A stretch of DNA of 64,000 nt from Oscarella lobularis (taxonomy: Eukaryota; Porifera; Homoscleromorpha; Homosclerophorida; Oscarellidae): contig NC_089184.1 in NCBI RefSeq assembly GCF_947507565.1, forward strand, positions 124,001 to 188,000, in the 5' to 3' direction. The position numbers were made by a program, and so were the translations under genes. A model generated the notes under the pieces. It saw nothing but the letters and a program-made list of their open reading frames with translations. It was not told where the DNA came from and searched no databases. This document shows positions 59,150-64,000 of this stretch, one piece after another. Position 1 is the first letter of the stretch; every line of letters starts with the position of its first letter.

Positions 59150-60401
59150 CTAATTGCTTTCTTCACAGTGGCACCAATATTCTAGCGTTTGGCAGCAGAC
59201 TTGCACAGATTTCTTTTTCCTCGGTTTATGCTGCTTCTGCTGAGGCGACGGCGGTCTTGCATACACTGGTAACGCTCGCGTTCTCAGAACACCCCCACTT
59301 CCCAATCCAGCCGGACACCAAGCCAGTCTCAAACCCAGTGACGACGATGGAGACGAATCTGTCGACTTGACGACATCGCTTTCTTTTCTCTCCTTCCACT
59401 TTTCAAATGCTGTTTCGCTCATCGTCTTTCTCTCCAAGCGAAGTCTCTCTGCTTCTTTTGCTTCCTCCTTAGCAGCGCGTCGTTTTGAAACGGCCGTTTC
59501 CTTTAATTTTTCCCCCTTTTTCTCTGCCCTATATTGATGGAACCTTACTGGGAATCCCAACGTTTATTGGGTTTTTATTTTCTTACCAATTTTGAAATGC
59601 CTTTTGGCTATCCTTTTGTTTTTCCTCAATTTCTTCCTCCTTTTCTTTTGCAGTTTTCTTTTTCTTCGTCACCTCAGTGATTTGCTTCTCCTTCAGCTTC
59701 TCGTCCTTCTTTCCTTTCCATGCACTAAATGACGTCACGACATCCTGCTTTCGACTCTCTTTCTCCTCCGATTTCTCTCGTTCTTTTTCTCTTTCCGCTT
59801 TCTTTTTTTCGATAGCCTTCTTCTTCAACTCCACCTCTTTTGCAGAACTCCAAGCCTCAAACGATTTCTTTGAATCTATACCACGTTCTATCAACTTGAC
59901 TTTATTCTCCTCTTCCTCCATCTTTTTCTTAGAAATCAACTCCTTTTTCTCCTTCCTCTCAGCAGCTTTCTTCTCCATCAACCACTGCTCATAGATTGCC
60001 TGTCTCATAGAACTCGAATCTGCCCATGCACTCTCCTTCACAACGGTCGAGCCGTCTTTTCCCTTCAAAAACACCGCTTCGCCTTTATTTCCTTCGATTC
60101 GATTCACCTGTCTTGGCTCAGCTCTTTTCTCCTCCATCAATCGTATGGATGACCGAGCCATTTTTCTAGCAGCCCAATCCTCAAACGCTGCATCGCGGAT
60201 CGTCTGAGAATCGGCCAATCGACCGCTTCCCGTTCGCAGAGACGACGGCTCGTTTGTAGCGTGAGCAACTACTGTTTCTTGTGCGTAGGACTGACGCAGA
60301 CTCGCCCCAGGCTGACGTTGATTGACAGCTGTCATTTCCTTCGTTTTCTGTTTTTCTCCGCCGCTCCGTCGAGTCTTGCCACGGCTCCTAGTCCCTTCCA
60401 T
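59150..60401 (-). CDS. Coiled-coil protein with repeated W motifs, CCDC34/MAP9-like
   Basis: Exons 59587-60401 and 59150-59543 join in phase 2 to give 402 residues. After a variable N-terminus there are at least six units of pattern (A/S)-F/Y-x-x-W-x-x-x-K followed by charged helix: AAFEDWAARKMA, AIYEQWLMEKKA, SFEAWSSAKEVE, SFSAWKGKKDEK, AFQNWFHQYRAEK (across the splice) and AFEKWKERKE. This is the layout of CCDC34, CCDC181 and MAP9-type proteins of cilia, flagella and microtubules. The C-terminal region (LAWCPAGLGSGGVLRTRALP then QVCCQTLEYWCHC) is Pro/Cys-rich. Divergent from HEATR4 with 78 bp between starts. Confidence 0.65.
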
Positions 60402-60479
60402 TATTTTCGGCGTGTTTGGCTAACGCGCTTTATATCGTCGCGTTGGAAACGAAGACAAGAAAATTCTCTCGCGTCGAAA

Positions 60480-63400
60480 ATGTCCGATCCTTCGTCCGAC
60501 GCACGTCGTCTTCTGTCTGTGGCGGCGCGCGTTCATATACCCCAACTAGGCGGCACCGCAATTGCTCTCAAAACGACGGGAACGGAGCCGACTCGCCAAC
60601 CGGCTTACGATCTTCGCAAACACAAACGCGAAGTGTCGACGCGCTATCTCAAAGGCATCAGCGCTGGCTTATCATTCAACGAGGACGTCGTAAAGGAGCG
60701 GGGCCCCGAAACGATTCCCTATCGATCGGAGGAACTCAAACGTCTATTTCGAGCCGAAACAAAAAGAAAACCACCGTCGACACAACAAAGAAAATGGGCA
60801 CCACGACCATTGAGTCATTTCCGATGTATGGGTAAGGATCCAAATCGCGAGGAAGGAAAGGGAATAGAAATTCCGCCGCCGCTTCCATCGCCGCCATCGC
60901 GCTTGGGATTTCGAAGAAAAACACCTCAGCGTTCTGTTCAATCTTCTAAGGCATCGCCTGTGGCCACGGATCGATGGGAAAAATATATTTTGACGCAATT
61001 GAGCGATTCTGCAGCGGATTTGCTTATTCGTAAGTCGTCGGGCGGCGGCGAAGAGAAAGACGCTTTGGCTCGATTCATGGAGAATTATCGGAAGGAGGGA
61101 CGGCGAGTGTACGAAAGGGTCAAACCAAAAGAAGACACAGAAGAAGAAAGGAGTAATACCCCCAAGGAAAATGATACGAAGACCAAAAAGGTGGCGAATT
61201 TTCGTGACGACTGGTTAGCCAAGACGAAGATTGTACCTGGCGTTGGCAACGATTTGATACGGTTTGACAATGGGGACGAGTATGAGAAAGTTTTGACGGT
61301 GAGCTATCCGGAGAACCCTAAGACGTACAGCGAGAAAACACGTCGCTTGGCAAGCCCAGCGGAACTAATCAAGGGACATCGTCGATGGAAAGACTTTCCA
61401 GCACCAGTAGAGGCAAGAAAGAACATTTTTAGAATAGGAAATTTATTATTTATTCTATTTAGGATGATAGAGAGACGCTCTGGCGAATGCCTGAGCCTAG
61501 AGGACTTTATGGGGAGAAGAGACGCTTGCACGAGAGCGAAGCATCTCTCTTGGGCTCTTCAACTGCTTCTCAGATAGGTTAGGACTGTCGCAAATCAGAC
61601 CGCAAACGTGTAATTTTTTTAGTTGATGAGTGGCACGCTCGCTACAATTTAAAAGTGAAGTGGACGGCGACGACGACGGAGCAATTATTCAAGGATTTAA
61701 CGAGTGTAAATGACTACGTTCGATTGGCAGCTGTCTCCGCGTGTGCGTACGCAAAACGTCTCAATATAAAGGTAACCAACGTTTCTTCTTATTGAAATAT
61801 TACGTCTACTCTCGTATAGTCCGAGTCTGAGTCTCCTTTACCAATCAGATTATTAAATCTAGTTAAATCTACATTGTCTGATTCGAATGACACGGTAAAA
61901 CTTGGTGCTGCAGTGACTCTTTTTACACTGAACCTTCCCTGTGTTGAGGTAAATACGCTTGTACAGGTTCAGGTGAAGGGTTCAACGTCTTTTATAAGGG
62001 TCAAGCGGTTCTGTACAATGCTCTCCTGAAGGGACAGGATTCGGACAAGTGGACAGCGGTGCAATGTTTGACAGGAGCTCACGTCTGCGACGAAGTCATT
62101 GTTAGGGAACTTTTTAGTCGTCTCAATGGCTTGGATGACGCGCAGCATTTCAAGGCGTCTGCTCTTCTAAAGAAACTCAGTCGGAATTCCGTGAGACGAG
62201 AGAAAAAAAGCGCCAGTTTTCTGTTATTCGCGTATAGTCTCTCGTTCATTTTTTGACTGGTGAACAATTGAATAGCAATTGCTGGCAGGCAAGGCTGAAT
62301 AGCTGTAAATTAGTTCCTCTCCTTTACGGGTCAATCAATAAGGTAGGATCTCAATGGATGTGTTTGAGGAGTTGCTTTATTCTTTTGTTTAGGATTTGAC
62401 GCAAAAGTTACTCGATCTGATGTGGCACGACTGGAGTTCGGGCGTTCGTCAAGCCGCCGCCCAGGCATTAGGAAAAACGGGAAAAGGAAAAGTGAGTTTG
62501 TATTATATATAGGAAAGGGTGTGTATGCTATATGGAATTTCTCAGCTGGTTCACGACGAACTAAGGGAAAAACTAAAGAACGGGAAAGAGAGCGAGAAGA
62601 TTGACGCGTTGAGAAAAGTAAAAAATATTTTTAAAAAAGTCATGTGCGCTTTGTGATTGGATCGAATTTCTTCAAAGATTCGTGGCCTAGGCTTGATGAC
62701 CGGTCGAATGCTGCCCTCGTTTCTCGCCTGCTTTCGAAGCGACTACGTCTCCGTCAAACTTCACGCGACAAAAGTATCCTCAATTCAATATGATTCTATA
62801 GAACGTATGTAATTTTCTCAAAAGGCTGCAGCCGAGCTTTTGATTAAAGACGTCAAAGTCATAGAAGCGCTTATGAAACAGATGGACGACGATCTCTGGA
62901 AGATGAAAGCTCACGCCATACAAGGTAATGAGAAGAGAACCACGGGACTATTGATTCCATACGTTTCTCGTATTAGCACTTGGCCTGATTGGCGTCAATC
63001 ATCCTGGCTTGATTGACAAATTACTATGGTCAATGCGATTCGAAAAACATCCATTTGTACGCGCCGAAGCCTGTCGTAGTCTTCAGCTCATTCGACGTAC
63101 GATGGACAACGACGACGACATTGACGACACAGACGCCCGAATTATTCCGGTCCTGCGTGATCTATTGACAGTTGACAGTGACCCAAATGTAAAGCGGTAA
63201 GTGAACTATGGGAGGGGGCGTGGCCCCAATGACATCATTCTCTTTGATTTTTTTTTAGGGAAGCCGCTGCTGCGCTGAGGGCTCTCGGTCAAGAGCCGAC
63301 AGCTGACGAAAGCATGACTGCGCTCGTGCGAGAAGAGGTGAAGAAATTGGGAACGCGTGGACGCATCATAACGCGCATCGTCGAGCGAGAAATCGCCGAG

Positions 63401-63715
63401 ACGCTAGAACAACATCGACGTCGTCTTCTACGAGCGTCGCCGTCGCCGTCGCCGTCGAGACGATGGAGACAGGCGACGCGAACGACTGTTTTGAGTAGTT
63501 GGATACGTGGAACGGACGACGGCGAGGCGAGCGACGATGAAAACAGCGAACTGATTCCACTAAAAGATGAAGAGGACGGCGACGAAGACGAGACGACTGA
63601 AAGAGGACAAGCTACGACTACGACGACTACGACGACTAGGGAACTAAGGGATGGTCGAGTAACAATGCAATCAACTGCTCTGTCTCATTACATGGACGGC
63701 GTGAGCGATATTTAG
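60480..63715 (+). CDS. HEATR4: HEAT repeat protein HEATR4
   Basis: The N-terminal third is basic and low-complexity, with RWEKYILTQLSDSAADLLIR. It is followed by small exons of HEAT repeats: DEWHARYNLKVKW, EQLFKDLTSVNDYVRLAAVS, TVKLGAAVTLFTLN, YNALLKGQDSDKWTAVQCLT, LLDLMWHDWSSGVRQAAAQA, SVKLHATKAAAELLIKDVKV, and FEKHPFVRAEACRSLQLIRR. The C-terminal exon (from about 63259) has REAAAALRALGQEPTADES, a basic helix, an acidic stretch and a TTTTTTTT run, ending HYMDGVSDI. Matches HEATR4 in domain order; function is poorly known. Exon 1 ends near 61408 and joins in phase 0. Confidence 0.85.
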
Positions 63716-63802
63716 ACATGTGAGAATACACTGTACAGTTGCGCGCTGCCTAGTGCGCAAGCGCGGTGCTAATTTTGTCGTCAGGGTTTCTGAGGCTACG
63801 AA

Positions 63803-64000
63803 ATGCCTTTGAACAGGTTCCCTTCTCGTCCAGTACTCAATTTCATGGGAATGACGCTAGAGAAAACGAGGAGCTGGTAAAAAGCTAATCGAGGCCTCTC
63901 GCGAGGAAACGACTCTCAACCGGAGTGATTGACCCCTGTTTTGCCTAGGACGCCTACGGTGGGAGTATGGCTGGGCTTAGGAACAATCGCACTGTGCTAT
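63803..64000 (+). CDS. Probable complex III subunit UQCR11 (QCR10), 5' part
   Basis: Two exons, 63803-63876 and 63949 to the window edge, join in phase 2: MPLNRFPSRPVLNFMGMTLE, KTRS, then WTPTVGVWLGLGTIALCY. The W-x-P-T-x-x-x-W-x-x-x-G pattern followed by a hydrophobic helix matches UQCR11 (human NWVPTAYTWGAVGAVGLVW), a single-span subunit of the cytochrome bc1 complex. Truncated by the window, so the identification rests on about 42 residues. Confidence 0.55.

Noticed and set aside
60261-60479. N-terminal extension of HEATR4 from 60261
   Set aside because: It overlaps antisense the first exon of the CCDC34-like gene and lacks a conserved counterpart; the ATG at 60480 starts a plausible N-terminus.

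Overview
This window is nuclear DNA from a multicellular animal with a very compact genome. Most genes are split by tiny GT-AG introns (about 40-60 bp), intergenic gaps are often under 100 bp, and an initiator tRNA-Met is present. The gene set is animal-type: CIB, TRAF7 and a second TRAF, NUP133, ULK4, SKIC3/TTC37, FIRRM, HEATR4, acid ceramidase, DMGDH and BHMT. The families are conserved but not vertebrate-like in detail, and the AT-rich introns with TTAA runs suggest an early-branching metazoan. A sponge is my guess; that is inference, not something I could test.

Layout. 0-15 kb: a partial FMN reductase, EXOSC1, a tetraspanin, an actin-related protein, TRAF7, C22orf39/PANTS, a small RIG-I-like C-terminal-domain protein, COX17, tRNA-iMet, PGGT1B, CCNQ, two small membrane proteins, two coiled-coil genes and a secreted DUF547 protein. 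15-37 kb: a minus-strand block with a tail-anchored EF-hand/coiled-coil protein, ULK4, NUP133, a GC-rich non-genic island (28.26-28.99 kb) and SKIC3/TTC37, then CIB on the plus strand. 37-49 kb: HLCS, a single-exon TRAF, acid ceramidase, single-exon FIRRM, a SMAP-domain protein and two tandem intronless catalases. 49-64 kb: BHMT head-to-head with DMGDH, two tandem DUSP23 phosphatases, RSL24D1, PIGO, a CCDC34/MAP9-like protein, HEATR4 and the start of a probable UQCR11.

Organisation. Genes alternate strands, so most neighbours are divergent pairs with 28-175 bp between start codons; one pair (PGGT1B/CCNQ) may share an overlapping CATG. Convergent pairs are equally tight. The clearest functional pairing is BHMT/DMGDH, consecutive steps of betaine catabolism fired from one 103-bp gap. 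Mitochondrial intermembrane-space or respiratory proteins recur (C22orf39, COX17, UQCR11), as do RNA-decay factors (EXOSC1, SKIC3) and likely cilium-related genes (ULK4, HEATR4, CCDC34-like).

Most interesting signals: the stand-alone RLR-CTD-like gene; the overlapping divergent start codons; tandem repeats in TRAF7 that multiply a 3' splice site; the catalase pair with different C-termini; an NLS-like motif formed across the first BHMT splice junction; a perfect 24-bp hairpin in a ULK4 intron; and the GC-rich island. Exon joins were made by eye from reading frame, splice consensus and remembered family sequences; none has been checked against RNA or a database.
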